Below are positions 26,809-35,839 of a stretch of DNA of 64,000 nt, piece after piece (within the stretch, counting starts at the first letter, position 1; every line of letters starts with the position of its first letter). The position numbers and the translations under genes were made by a program. Where the stretch lies: assembly GCA_964637565.1 (NCBI GenBank), contig CAZWTY010000006.1, positions 1 through 64,000 on the forward strand, written 5' to 3'. The notes under the pieces are model-generated. The model searched no databases. It was given only the letters and a program-made list of their open reading frames with translations, and was not told the DNA's origin. The stretch is from DYJE01 sp964637565. GTDB taxonomy: Bacteria; Desulfobacterota; Desulfobacteria; Desulfobacterales; Desulfolunaceae.

Positions 26809-27708
26809 TTGGCTGGAATCAGACTGGAAAAACTGGGAAACATCATGGGCCGCAGGCAGGCCTATGTTCTTTACGTCGTGGCCTGTGTTCTGTTTTTTCT
26901 CTGGGCTCTTTTCCCGTCGGAGGATTTTGCGGACTACCTCGAAACCCTGGCGGCCCGCCACGGGGGAGGCATCACCGTGACCATCGAAAAGGCCCGGCCC
27001 ACCCTGACGTTGGGTCTTTCCCTGAAAGGTGTGGTGGTGACAAGGCCACGGGTCATGGCTGTGGAGGCCGCCTCGGTGAATCTCCGGCCCGGTTATTTTT
27101 CCCTGATGGGCAAAACTCCGGCCGTGTCTTTTTCCGCTGAAGTTTTCGGAGGCAAAACCAAGGGCAAGGTTCGTCTGGACCGGTCTGCCGGAGGCGGGGT
27201 CGGGGTGGAGGAGATGGTTCTCGCGGATATCGATCTGGCCCTGTTTAAGAACCAGGTTCAGGGTTTCATGCCCGGTGTGGGGCTGAAGGGGATTCTCAAC
27301 GCCGAAGGCGGTTACAGCCCCGAGGGCCGTGGCAACGGCCGCCTGAGCCTGAACATCAAGAATCTGATGATCCAGCCCACGGAACCGCTGTTTTCGGTGG
27401 AAAGCCTGACGTTCAACGACCTGACCGCCTCGATGGACATCAAGAGCCGGAAACTGGCCATCGAGAACTGCGTCATCGAGGGAAACGAGATCGACGGGAC
27501 CGTGAAAGGGTCGGTGTTTATCCGGGAACCGTTTGAAACAAGCTCCCTGCGCCTCACCGGTTCCCTGAAACCGGAGAAGAGCCTGCTTGAAAAGCTGGGC
27601 AAGACCATGCCCATCGACATGGTGCTGGGTGGAAGCGCGAACGGGGAGGGTGAGATCCCTTTCAAAATTTCAGGCATGATCGGTTCGCCCAGTTACTCGC
27701 TGAATTAA
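26809..27708 (+). CDS. gspN: Type II secretion protein GspN
   Basis: 299 residues: one N-terminal transmembrane helix (about 19-37) then a periplasmic domain of the GspN/AsmA-like type (ITVTIEKARPTLTLGLSLKG; later SGMIGSPSYSLN at the end). GspN is an accessory T2SS protein common in Deltaproteobacteria. The start is a TTG at 26809 with GGAG upstream; ATG 26845 would begin just before the membrane helix and is an alternative. Confidence 0.82.
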   Translation: MAGIRLEKLGNIMGRRQAYVLYVVACVLFFLWALFPSEDFADYLETLAARHGGGITVTIEKARPTLTLGLSLKGVVVTRPRVMAVEAASVNLRPGYFSLMGKTPAVSFSAEVFGGKTKGKVRLDRSAGGGVGVEEMVLADIDLALFKNQVQGFMPGVGLKGILNAEGGYSPEGRGNGRLSLNIKNLMIQPTEPLFSVESLTFNDLTASMDIKSRKLAIENCVIEGNEIDGTVKGSVFIREPFETSSLRLTGSLKPEKSLLEKLGKTMPIDMVLGGSANGEGEIPFKISGMIGSPSYSLN

Positions 27709-27726
27709 CGAAAAGGTTTCGTATCT

Positions 27727-28587
27727 ATGCTTGACCGATATTTTACCATTGTCAACGTCCTCCTGATCACGGCGTTTATCGGGCTGTGCACCGGCACGTT
27801 CTACAAGGCCGTCACGTCGTTCATGGACAGGACAGCCCCGGCTCCTTCAAGGTCGGTGGGTTCCGACGTCCCCCGGGCTGACGAACTGAAACCCAAAGCC
27901 CTGGGCGATTACGATCAGGTGGCCTCAAGAAACCTGTTCATGGTGGGGTCTATGGCATCCAGGGGGTCGGACGGCATGCTGAGCCTGGACGACTTGGAGA
28001 AGACCGACCTTCAGCTGACCCTCTGGGGAACCATCGCCGGAGGGGGAGACATGGCCTGGGCCATCATCGAGGACAAAAGCACCCGGAGTCAGGGACTTTA
28101 CAAGGTGGGGGACAAAGTTCAGAACGCCACCCTCACCCATGTTTTCCGGAACAAGGTGGTGCTGAGCGTGAACGGCAAGGACCAGATCCTTGAAACCATG
28201 GACGGGGAAGGGGGGGCGGACGGCGGCCCCGGTATGGCGGGCCCCATGGGACCTGCGGGAACGGGATCGGGCAGCATCACGGTGGAAAGAAACCTGATCA
28301 ACGAATCCATCAAGGATCTGAACACCCTGATGAAGGATGTGCGGATCCGGCCCCATTTCAGCAACGGCCAGTCCGACGGCCTGATCATCAGCGGGATCAG
28401 GGGGGATTCGGTGTTCAAGAAACTGGGACTCCGGAACGGCGACATCATCCTGGGTGTGGATGGCAGCAAAATCCAGTCCGTGGATGACGCCATGAAGCTC
28501 TACGCCGGGTTGAAGAACATGCAGAACATGAAGATCGAGATCAAACGAAGGGGGCAGGTCCAGACCCTTGACTACAATGTGAAGTAA
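27727..28587 (+). CDS. gspC: Type II secretion protein GspC with PDZ domain
   Basis: 286 residues: transmembrane helix about 8-30, a periplasmic homology region (about 60-140: ASRNLFMV, LTLWGTIAGGGDMAWAIIED) that docks on the secretin, a Gly/Pro-rich linker (about 160-180) and a C-terminal PDZ domain (about 205-286: GLIISGIRGDSVFKKLGLRN, GDIILGVDG). It links the inner-membrane platform to GspD and probably helps choose cargo. Its TAA overlaps the ATG of gspD (TAATG). Confidence 0.92.
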   Translation: MLDRYFTIVNVLLITAFIGLCTGTFYKAVTSFMDRTAPAPSRSVGSDVPRADELKPKALGDYDQVASRNLFMVGSMASRGSDGMLSLDDLEKTDLQLTLWGTIAGGGDMAWAIIEDKSTRSQGLYKVGDKVQNATLTHVFRNKVVLSVNGKDQILETMDGEGGADGGPGMAGPMGPAGTGSGSITVERNLINESIKDLNTLMKDVRIRPHFSNGQSDGLIISGIRGDSVFKKLGLRNGDIILGVDGSKIQSVDDAMKLYAGLKNMQNMKIEIKRRGQVQTLDYNVK

Positions 28588-30884
28588 TGAAAGCGCGGGA
28601 TGGTATGAAACACATGACACGAAACAAGAACGGAACGGCGGCGATGAAAAAGAAACGGGTTTCAACCTTTGCGGCGACCGTGTGCATTTTTCTCATGCTT
28701 ATCGGGTCCGGTATGGCGGATTCCCCTTTCTCGAGCATGGGCAGACGGACGAGGACCCTGGCGGACAGCTCCACGGCCAACCCCATGGAGGCCCTGAACG
28801 CCGAACAGCCTCCCGTGGAGGCACCGGAAGTTCCTGAACCCGCGCCCGCCCCCGAACCTCCCCCGGTGCCCGTGGACGTGCCGAACTACGGCCGCTACTC
28901 CGCCCCGTCGGCCTCACGGGGAGCCCTGAGACCCGCCACGGACCGGGGACCCATGAAAAGCAAGGACCAGGAAGTGAAAAACGGCCGGGTCCATCTTGAT
29001 TTCAACGATGTGGACATCCGGGTTTTCATCAAGTTCATCAGCGAAATCACGGGCAAGAACTTCGTCATCGACCGGAAGGTTTCAGGCAAGGTCTCCATCG
29101 TGTCCCCGGGAACCGTGTCCATCAGCGAGGCCTACCGGGTGTTCGAGTCGGTTCTCGAGGTCCACGACTACGCCGCGGTGAAATCGGGCAGCCTGATCAA
29201 GATCGTTCCGGCCAAGGACGCTCAGCAGCGGAACATCCTCACCCGGCTGAGAAGGGAGGGCATGCCCACCGACGACCGGATCATCACCCAGCTGATCCCC
29301 CTGAAATACGCCGATCCCGAGGAGATCAAACGCCTTCTCACCCCCCTGGTGTCGCGGAACAGCAGCATTCTGTCCTACGAGCCCACCAACATGCTGATCA
29401 TCACCGATCTGGCCTCCAACATCAAACGTCTGCTGAAGATCCTGGCCGCCATCGACGTGGCGGGCATCGGACAGGAGGTGACGGTGATTCCCCTCCAGTA
29501 TGCGGACTGCACCAAATTCACCGCCCTTTTGAACAGCGTGTTCAACAAGGCCCAGACGCCCGGACGTCCCAAGGCCGGGAAAACCGTCCAGTTTGAAGCC
29601 GACGAACGGACCAACAGCGTGGTGGTCATGGGGAGCAAGGGAGAAACGGAAAAGGTGAGCAGCCTTGTCCGGCTTCTTGACAAGGAGATCCCCCAGGGTA
29701 AGGAAAAAATTCATGTGTACTACCTTGAAAACGCCACGGCCGAAGACATGGCCACGGTGCTCCTGAACCTGTCGAAAAAACAGCCCGCAGCCGAGGGAGA
29801 CAAGGGAAAAGCCCCTCCCATCCAGGGTGACAAGGTGCAGATCACCGCAGACAAGGCCACCAACAGCCTGATCATCGTGGCTGAAAAAAGCGATTACACG
29901 GTGATCGAAGACGTGATCAAGAAACTCGATATCCCCAGAACCATGGTGTATATCGAATGCCTGATCATGGAAGTCAACGTGGACAAGAACTTCAACCTGG
30001 GCATGGAATGGACCGTGGGCAAAGACACCACCATCAACGGAAAGGCGGCCGGGGTGGGCGTCGGATTTGACGGGGGCAGCGGTTATACCAATACGGCGGG
30101 CCTTGCGGGTCTCAGCACCACGGCTCCGGGTGTCAGCGTCCTTCCCACCGGATTTGCCATGGGTGTGTTCTCCGAAGCGCTTAAAATCGGCGGGGTGTCG
30201 TTTCCGAGCCTCGGAGCCGTGATCCAGGCCTACAAGAAAGACGAGGACGTGCAGATCCTCTCCACCCCCCAGATCCTGACCACCAACAACGAAGAGGCCA
30301 GCATCACCGTGGGGAAAAAGATCCCCTACCTCACCAAGAACGTGACCGGGGAAACGGACTACAACAACTTCGAGTACAAGGACGTGGGCATTTCCCTGAA
30401 AATCACACCCCACATCAACGAGGACCGGAAGATCCGACTGAAGATCGCCCAGGAAACAAGCCGGGTTCTCGGCGATACCCAGAGCCTGTCTCCGTCCACC
30501 CTGAAACGGGCCATCGACACCACGGTGATCGTGGATGACGGCAACACCGTGGTTCTGGGCGGCCTGATCGACGAAAGCCAGAGCGACACCCGGTACAAAG
30601 TCCCCTGTCTCGGGGACATTCCCCTGTTGAAATACCTGTTCAGTTCCATCGGCCAGTCCCAGTCCAAGACCAACCTCTACGTGTTTCTCACCTCCCATGT
30701 GGTGAAAAACGGCAAGGAGGCCCGGGACATGTATGATAAGAAGTATAAGGAAATCAACGAGATGCGCCAGGAGTCCATCCGGATGTACCCCGGTGAACGA
30801 GGAAAAAAGGGGGAGAAGCACAAGGTCATCGATATCGGTCCCGTGATCGAGGAGGATATCGACACGAGCCGCTGGAATGAGTAG
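28587..30884 (+). CDS. gspD: Type II secretion secretin GspD
   Basis: 765 residues forming the outer-membrane channel. A Pro-rich linker follows the signal peptide (about 60-95). Domains N0 (about 128-205), N1 (about 220-290), N2 (about 295-365) and N3 (about 370-460) lead to the secretin core with VPCLGDIPLLKYLFS and VGISLKITPHI. The annotated start overlaps gspC; an internal ATG at 28644 (MKKKRVSTFAATVCIFLML) would give a more usual signal peptide. No lipobox is seen, so pilotin-independent or S-domain targeting is unresolved. Confidence 0.95.
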   Translation: MKARDGMKHMTRNKNGTAAMKKKRVSTFAATVCIFLMLIGSGMADSPFSSMGRRTRTLADSSTANPMEALNAEQPPVEAPEVPEPAPAPEPPPVPVDVPNYGRYSAPSASRGALRPATDRGPMKSKDQEVKNGRVHLDFNDVDIRVFIKFISEITGKNFVIDRKVSGKVSIVSPGTVSISEAYRVFESVLEVHDYAAVKSGSLIKIVPAKDAQQRNILTRLRREGMPTDDRIITQLIPLKYADPEEIKRLLTPLVSRNSSILSYEPTNMLIITDLASNIKRLLKILAAIDVAGIGQEVTVIPLQYADCTKFTALLNSVFNKAQTPGRPKAGKTVQFEADERTNSVVVMGSKGETEKVSSLVRLLDKEIPQGKEKIHVYYLENATAEDMATVLLNLSKKQPAAEGDKGKAPPIQGDKVQITADKATNSLIIVAEKSDYTVIEDVIKKLDIPRTMVYIECLIMEVNVDKNFNLGMEWTVGKDTTINGKAAGVGVGFDGGSGYTNTAGLAGLSTTAPGVSVLPTGFAMGVFSEALKIGGVSFPSLGAVIQAYKKDEDVQILSTPQILTTNNEEASITVGKKIPYLTKNVTGETDYNNFEYKDVGISLKITPHINEDRKIRLKIAQETSRVLGDTQSLSPSTLKRAIDTTVIVDDGNTVVLGGLIDESQSDTRYKVPCLGDIPLLKYLFSSIGQSQSKTNLYVFLTSHVVKNGKEARDMYDKKYKEINEMRQESIRMYPGERGKKGEKHKVIDIGPVIEEDIDTSRWNE

Positions 30885-32679
30885 GGCTATGAGAAAAGAA
30901 CTGTCACAGATCCTTGAAGAGAAGTTCAACGTCTCCCCCAGGACTTTTGCCGAGGCCAGGGACCTGGGGCGGGAGCAGAACCTCAAGACCAGCGAGGTGC
31001 TGATCCGCAAGAATGTGGTCACCGAAGCCCAGTTTCTCCAGGCCGTGGCCGAACAATACCAGATGCCCTTCTGGGCGGAACTTCCCCAGACACGACTTGA
31101 CACTGCGTTCACCTCCAAGGTGTCCATCCAGTTTCTCAAAAAGAACTTCATGGTTCCCCTGCTTCCCGGAGAAACCAAAAAAGAGGACGGGAAAGACAGC
31201 GATATCATTGACCTGGAAAGCCCGGTCACGGAAAAGGGAACAGGCGGCGGGGATTCCAGGGCAAAGTTGCCGGATCACCACATCATCGCGGTGAACGACC
31301 CCCTTCATATCCACCAGCTCGACGACCTGGCCCGGCTTCTTAACATCGACCACTACGAAACCGTGCTGTCCACCCGGGACGCCATCGTATCCATGATCAA
31401 CCGGGCCTACGACCTGAGCCGGGATTCGGCCCAGCAGCTCGTCCAGGACATGGAGGAGAGCAGCCGCACCATCATCAGCGAGATCGAGGAAACGGCGGAC
31501 CTCCTGGACGACACCAGCGAATCCCAGATCATCAAGCTGGTGAACCACATCATCTCCCAGTCCATCAAGGCCAGGGCCAGCGATATCCACATCGAGCCCT
31601 ACCAGGACAGCTTCAAGGTCAGGTACCGGGTGGACGGAATCCTCTACGATCTCCTGAAACCGCCCAAATGGATCCAGTCAGCCCTGATCTCCCGTATCAA
31701 GGTCATGGCCAAGCTGAACATCGCCGAAAAACGACTGCCCCAGGACGGTCGCATCGACGTGCGTATCGGGGAAAACGACGTGGATATCCGTGTGTCCACC
31801 GTGCCAACCAGTTTCGGTGAACGGGTGGTTTTGCGTCTTCTCAGCAAGGCCGGGGCTCTTCTCACCCTCACCGAATTCGGCCTTTCCCAGGACAAACTGG
31901 ACACCCTGAAACACCTGATCCGCCAGCCCAACGGCATCATTCTCGTCACCGGACCCACGGGAAGCGGAAAAACCACCACGCTGTACGCGATTCTCTCGGC
32001 CATCAATTCGCCGGAGATCAACATCATCACCATCGAGGACCCCATCGAGTACCAGCTGAACGGCATCGGCCAGATCCAGGTGAACCCCAAGATCGACCTG
32101 ACCTTTGCCAGCGGCCTCCGGTCCATCGTCCGCCAGGACCCTGACGTGATTCTCGTGGGAGAGATCCGTGACGGCGAAACGGCGGAAATCGCCATCCAGT
32201 CGGCTCTCACCGGTCACCTTGTTTTCTCCACGCTCCACACCAACGATTCGGCCAGCGCCGTCACCCGTCTGGTGGATATCGGCATGGAACCCTTTCTCCT
32301 GTCTTCGGCCCTGAACGCCATCGTGGCCCAGCGGCTTGTCCGGACCCTGTGCACCGACTGCCGGGAAGAGTACCGGCCGGACGCCAACATGATCAACATG
32401 GCGGGCCTTCCCCTGGACAAGTGCCGGCACATTCCCTTCTATCGGCCCAGAGGTTGCGAAAACTGCTTTCATACCGGCTACCGGGGCCGGACCGCCATCA
32501 TGGAAATCATGGTGATGGACCAGTACATCAAAAGCCTGATCCTCAAAACGTCGGACTCCAACGTGATCAAGACCCACGCCGTCAAGCGCGGCATGAAGAC
32601 CCTCCGTGTGGACGGCCTCAAGAAGCTGGTGGAAGGGGTGACGTCCATCGAGGAAGTGCTCCGGGTGACCCATGGGTAA
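30877..32679 (+). CDS. gspE: Type II secretion ATPase GspE
   Basis: 600-residue hexameric ATPase that powers pseudopilus assembly. An N-terminal N1E/N2E-like part (about 1-180) binds GspL. The core has Walker A GPTGSGKTT, the Asp box ITIEDPIEY, Walker B VGEIRDGETAE and the tetracysteine zinc site CTDC...CENC near the C-terminus. It overlaps gspD by 8 bases; the ATG at 30889 is an alternative start. GspF, which normally follows GspE, is not here. Confidence 0.96.
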   Translation: MSRAMRKELSQILEEKFNVSPRTFAEARDLGREQNLKTSEVLIRKNVVTEAQFLQAVAEQYQMPFWAELPQTRLDTAFTSKVSIQFLKKNFMVPLLPGETKKEDGKDSDIIDLESPVTEKGTGGGDSRAKLPDHHIIAVNDPLHIHQLDDLARLLNIDHYETVLSTRDAIVSMINRAYDLSRDSAQQLVQDMEESSRTIISEIEETADLLDDTSESQIIKLVNHIISQSIKARASDIHIEPYQDSFKVRYRVDGILYDLLKPPKWIQSALISRIKVMAKLNIAEKRLPQDGRIDVRIGENDVDIRVSTVPTSFGERVVLRLLSKAGALLTLTEFGLSQDKLDTLKHLIRQPNGIILVTGPTGSGKTTTLYAILSAINSPEINIITIEDPIEYQLNGIGQIQVNPKIDLTFASGLRSIVRQDPDVILVGEIRDGETAEIAIQSALTGHLVFSTLHTNDSASAVTRLVDIGMEPFLLSSALNAIVAQRLVRTLCTDCREEYRPDANMINMAGLPLDKCRHIPFYRPRGCENCFHTGYRGRTAIMEIMVMDQYIKSLILKTSDSNVIKTHAVKRGMKTLRVDGLKKLVEGVTSIEEVLRVTHG

Positions 32680-33088
32680 AGACGGGCAAGGCGCTTCCTG
32701 TCCGGGTATCTTTAAGATGATGGGCTGGGCCTTGTTCGTTTGTGCGCTGGGGTTGACCGCCGCCTGCGCCGGCGTCCCGAAAAAACCTTCGGAACGTGAA
32801 CCGGCCCGTGTGCCCGCTGTATTCCGGTTCTATCAGGCGGTGGTTTCTCCTGTGGACGGTGACCGTTGCCATATGAGGCCGTCCTGTTCGTCCTACACGG
32901 CGGAAGCTGTGGTGAAGCACGGCTGGTTCCTGGGCTGGATCCTGGGCTGCGACCGGCTGATCCGCTGCGGGGGAGACGAGGCCAACGTCAGTGCCATTCT
33001 GGTTGAAGGCGAAGAAAGGGTCGTGGAAGACCCCCTGTCGGCCAACGATTTCTGGTGGGCGGGCTCCAGGGAGGGCATGGATCATTGA
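32672..33088 (+). CDS. yidD: YidD-like protein with lipoprotein signal
   Basis: 138 residues. The YidD core is clear (FRFYQAVVSPVDGDRCHMRPSCSSYTAEAV, then GWILGCDRLIRCGG). Unlike ordinary YidD (about 70-90 residues, cytoplasmic side of the membrane, helping YidC insertion), it begins with a hydrophobic helix ending LTAACAG, a good lipobox, which would place it outside the inner membrane. It overlaps gspE by 8 bases and the next gene by 4, so it is translated with the secretion genes. Its role there is unknown. Confidence 0.82.
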   Translation: MGKDGQGASCPGIFKMMGWALFVCALGLTAACAGVPKKPSEREPARVPAVFRFYQAVVSPVDGDRCHMRPSCSSYTAEAVVKHGWFLGWILGCDRLIRCGGDEANVSAILVEGEERVVEDPLSANDFWWAGSREGMDH

Positions 33089-34008
33089 AATGCCGGATCG
33101 TGGTGCTTTTCTGTTTTCTCATGTGCTTCTTTCACACGGAGCAGGCCCAAGGGGAGGCTCTGACCCTGGACGGCGAGGCCCAGTTCACGTACGCCCGCAC
33201 ACTCTATGAAAGCGGAGATTACATTTCCGCCGTGGTGGAGTTCAAGCGGTTTGTCCATTTTTTCGCCGATGACGTTCGGGTTTCAGAAGCCCGGTACCTC
33301 ACGGGTCTCTGCTGGATGAACGGCGGCAGGTATCCTGAAGCCCTCCAGGTTTTCCAGGACATTTCACGTCAAATTCCCGAAGATCCCTTTGCCGTGGACG
33401 CCGGTTTCATGACGGCCAGATGCCACGAAAAAACCGGCAACCCTCTTCTGGGGGCCGTGGAACTCCAGAACCTGATCCGGGGTTCGAAAGACGAATCGGT
33501 GAAAGAAAGAGCCCGATACGCCCTGGCCTGGCTTTACCTGGACACGGGTTCCTGGGGCATGGCCAGGCAGGCCTTTTCGACCATGGATCAGGGTTCACGG
33601 AGTCTTTACCCTGTGGACCAGATCCTGGAAGGCCTTGACAAAACCCCGGAAATCCCACGAAAAAACCCGGTGGTTTCGGGCGCGCTGGCCCTGGTCCCCG
33701 GGGCGGGCTACCTTTACTGCGAAAGGCCCAAAGACGCCCTGGTTTCTTTTATCATCAACGGCGGCTTGATCTACTCGGCGATCCGCTCGTTCAAACATGA
33801 CGATTACGCCCTGGGGGGCGTGGTCTCCTTTGTGGGGTTCGGGTTTTACGCCGGAAGTATCCACGGGTCGGTAACCGCGGCCCACAAGTACAACCGGGCC
33901 CAGGCCAGACGGTTTATCGAGGATCTGAAAAGAGCTCTTCCCGTGACCGTGGGCCTGATTCCACCTTCACGGAAGGGGGCCGGAATTTTTCTCAGTCTGG
34001 AGTATTGA
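33085..34008 (+). CDS. Exported TPR protein with hydrophobic C-terminal domain
   Basis: 307 residues from TTG 33085, chosen because GGAGGG precedes it and the N-terminus then reads as a signal peptide (MKCRIVVLFCFLMCFF). The N-terminal 190 residues are TPR/BamD-like helical repeats (FTYARTLYESGDYISAVVEF; EARYLTGLCWMNGGRYPEAL). The C-terminal part has hydrophobic segments (GALALVPGAGYLYCERPKDAL; later FVGFGFYAGSIHGSVTAAHKYN) like the P5/DUF5683-type membrane domain. It overlaps the YidD-like stop, so the two probably work as a pair at the cell envelope. Specific function unknown. Confidence 0.7.
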   Translation: MKCRIVVLFCFLMCFFHTEQAQGEALTLDGEAQFTYARTLYESGDYISAVVEFKRFVHFFADDVRVSEARYLTGLCWMNGGRYPEALQVFQDISRQIPEDPFAVDAGFMTARCHEKTGNPLLGAVELQNLIRGSKDESVKERARYALAWLYLDTGSWGMARQAFSTMDQGSRSLYPVDQILEGLDKTPEIPRKNPVVSGALALVPGAGYLYCERPKDALVSFIINGGLIYSAIRSFKHDDYALGGVVSFVGFGFYAGSIHGSVTAAHKYNRAQARRFIEDLKRALPVTVGLIPPSRKGAGIFLSLEY

Positions 34009-34094
34009 AAAAACGGCTGAAGCGAAACGAAATGCCGTGATCTGTGTTTAATGAAATGAAAGAAAATGAAACGTCGAAACCAACAGGGGGAAAC

Positions 34095-35576
34095 ATGATC
34101 GGTGAGTATGAGGACTATGACGGGCTGGCCCTTGGGGAGCTGGTGAAAAAAGGAGAGGTGGAACCCAGGGAACTGCTTGAAACGGCGATCAAAAAAGTGG
34201 AGACCCTGAATCCCCAGCTCAACGCCGTGGTTCATACCTTTTACGACAGGGCCAGGATCATGTCGCAGAACGACCTTCCCGACGGACCGTTCAAAGGCGT
34301 CCCCTTTCTTCTCAAGGATCTGATCGACAATTTTCAAGGGGAGCCGATTTTCATGGGAAGCCGGGGCATTCGTTACGTCCCCACGGAAAACAGCGAGCTG
34401 GTCAACCGGTATCTCCGGGCCGGCGTGGTTCCTTTCGGCAAGACCAATACCCCGGAACTCGGGCTGACCATCACCACCGAACCCAAAGCCCACGGACCTG
34501 CCCACAATCCCTGGCGACGGGGCTTCAGCACCGGCGGCTCGTCCGGAGGATCGGCCTGCGCCGTGGCCGCCCGCATGGTTCCCATGGCGTCCGGATCGGA
34601 CGGCGGGGGATCCATCCGTTTTCCTGCGGCCTGTTGCGGGGTGTTCGGTCTGAAACCCTCCCGGGGACTGAACCCCCTGGGACCCGAGCTGGGAGACGGC
34701 TGGGACGGTGCGGTGTCGGCTCATGTTCTCACCCGGTCTGTCCGGGACAGCGCGGCCATGCTGGACCTGACCGCAGGCCCTGAAATCGGGGCACCCTACC
34801 AGGTGGCGAAAGATCCTAACGGCTATCTGGCGTCGGTGGGCCAGGACCCGGGCCGCCTGCGCATCGCGTTTTCGAAGAAACCCTTCATTGAAACGGCCGT
34901 CCACCCGGAAGCCGTGAAAGGCCTGGAGGAAACGGCCCGGCTCCTTGAATCTCTGGGCCACCACGTGGAAGAGGCCGATCCGGTGATGGACCGGAGTGTG
35001 ATCTGGCGGGACTTCACCGTCGTGGTGACCTCTCATGTGGCGGCCGTGGGTGAACTGGTGAAACGGGAACTGGGACGGGAGGCGTTCAACAAACTGGAAC
35101 CCACCACCCTGTCCATGGCCATGATCGGACGGTCGCTCACCGGCTGCGATCTGGTCCAGGCCCGCATGGGCTGGCACGATGTTCAGCTGGCCATGGGGCG
35201 GTTCCTCACCAATTACGACGTGTTCCTGACCCCGACCCTGGTTTCCCCGCCTATGCCCCACGGCACGGTGATGCCCAACCCGGTGGAGGAAGTGTCCATG
35301 AACGTCACAAGCCGTGCACCGGTGGGCCGCATCCTGATGAAAATCGGTTTCGTGAAACTGTTTTCCAACAAGACATTGAGTAAAATGGGCTTCACCCTGG
35401 TCGGCAACATCACCGGGCTGCCCGGCATGTCCGTTCCCCTGCACCAGACCCGGGACGGCCTGCCCCTGGGCATGCTTTTCACCGGCCGGATGTGCGACGA
35501 GGCGACCTTGTTCCGGCTGGCCGGACAGCTCGAAAAAGCCAAACCCTGGGCCCACCTGAAACCCCAGCTTCCCTGA
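34095..35576 (+). CDS. Amidase signature family protein
   Basis: 493-residue amidase-signature hydrolase. The Ser-cisSer-Lys triad is visible: Lys in PFLLKDLID, cis-Ser in GGSSGGSA, and nucleophile Ser in GSDGGGSIRFPAA. The C-terminal GLPGMSVPLHQTRDGLPLGM is typical. It is closest in look to 6-aminohexanoate/enantioselective amidases rather than GatA, since no gatB/C is nearby. ATG 34095 follows AGGGGG; an in-frame start at 34044 is less supported. It stands alone after the secretion operon. Confidence 0.9.
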   Translation: MIGEYEDYDGLALGELVKKGEVEPRELLETAIKKVETLNPQLNAVVHTFYDRARIMSQNDLPDGPFKGVPFLLKDLIDNFQGEPIFMGSRGIRYVPTENSELVNRYLRAGVVPFGKTNTPELGLTITTEPKAHGPAHNPWRRGFSTGGSSGGSACAVAARMVPMASGSDGGGSIRFPAACCGVFGLKPSRGLNPLGPELGDGWDGAVSAHVLTRSVRDSAAMLDLTAGPEIGAPYQVAKDPNGYLASVGQDPGRLRIAFSKKPFIETAVHPEAVKGLEETARLLESLGHHVEEADPVMDRSVIWRDFTVVVTSHVAAVGELVKRELGREAFNKLEPTTLSMAMIGRSLTGCDLVQARMGWHDVQLAMGRFLTNYDVFLTPTLVSPPMPHGTVMPNPVEEVSMNVTSRAPVGRILMKIGFVKLFSNKTLSKMGFTLVGNITGLPGMSVPLHQTRDGLPLGMLFTGRMCDEATLFRLAGQLEKAKPWAHLKPQLP

Positions 35577-35584
35577 TTTTTCTG

Positions 35585-35628
35585 TTTTCGCCTGACGCTC
35601 CTTGCCAGAGGTTGACGTCAGGCGGAAA
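35585..35628 (+). terminator. Long inverted repeat after amidase gene
   Basis: The arms TTTTCGCCTGACG and CGTCAGGCGGAAA pair over 13 positions with one G-T mismatch, enclosing an 18-nt loop. It is 8 bases after the stop; no U-run follows. Confidence 0.5.
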
Positions 35629-35839
35629 CGTGTGCCCGCCTTCCTTTTCACATTCTGATTCCAATCATAAAAAGATTAAAGCCAGGTAAATTATCAACCG
35701 ATAATTCATCTGATAAGCTTCCATTTTCAAGAAAGCCACTTCACGGAACCAATGGATCTACACGGTTGATTTTTCATAACAATTTAAGAGTCCAGGTTTA
35801 TCCACGTCGTCGTTTAAGGCGATACAAAGGAGAAAGAGC

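Noticed and set aside
29082..31229. 715-codon open frame opposite gspD and gspE
   Set aside because: Shadow of two clear T2SS genes; no recognisable protein features.
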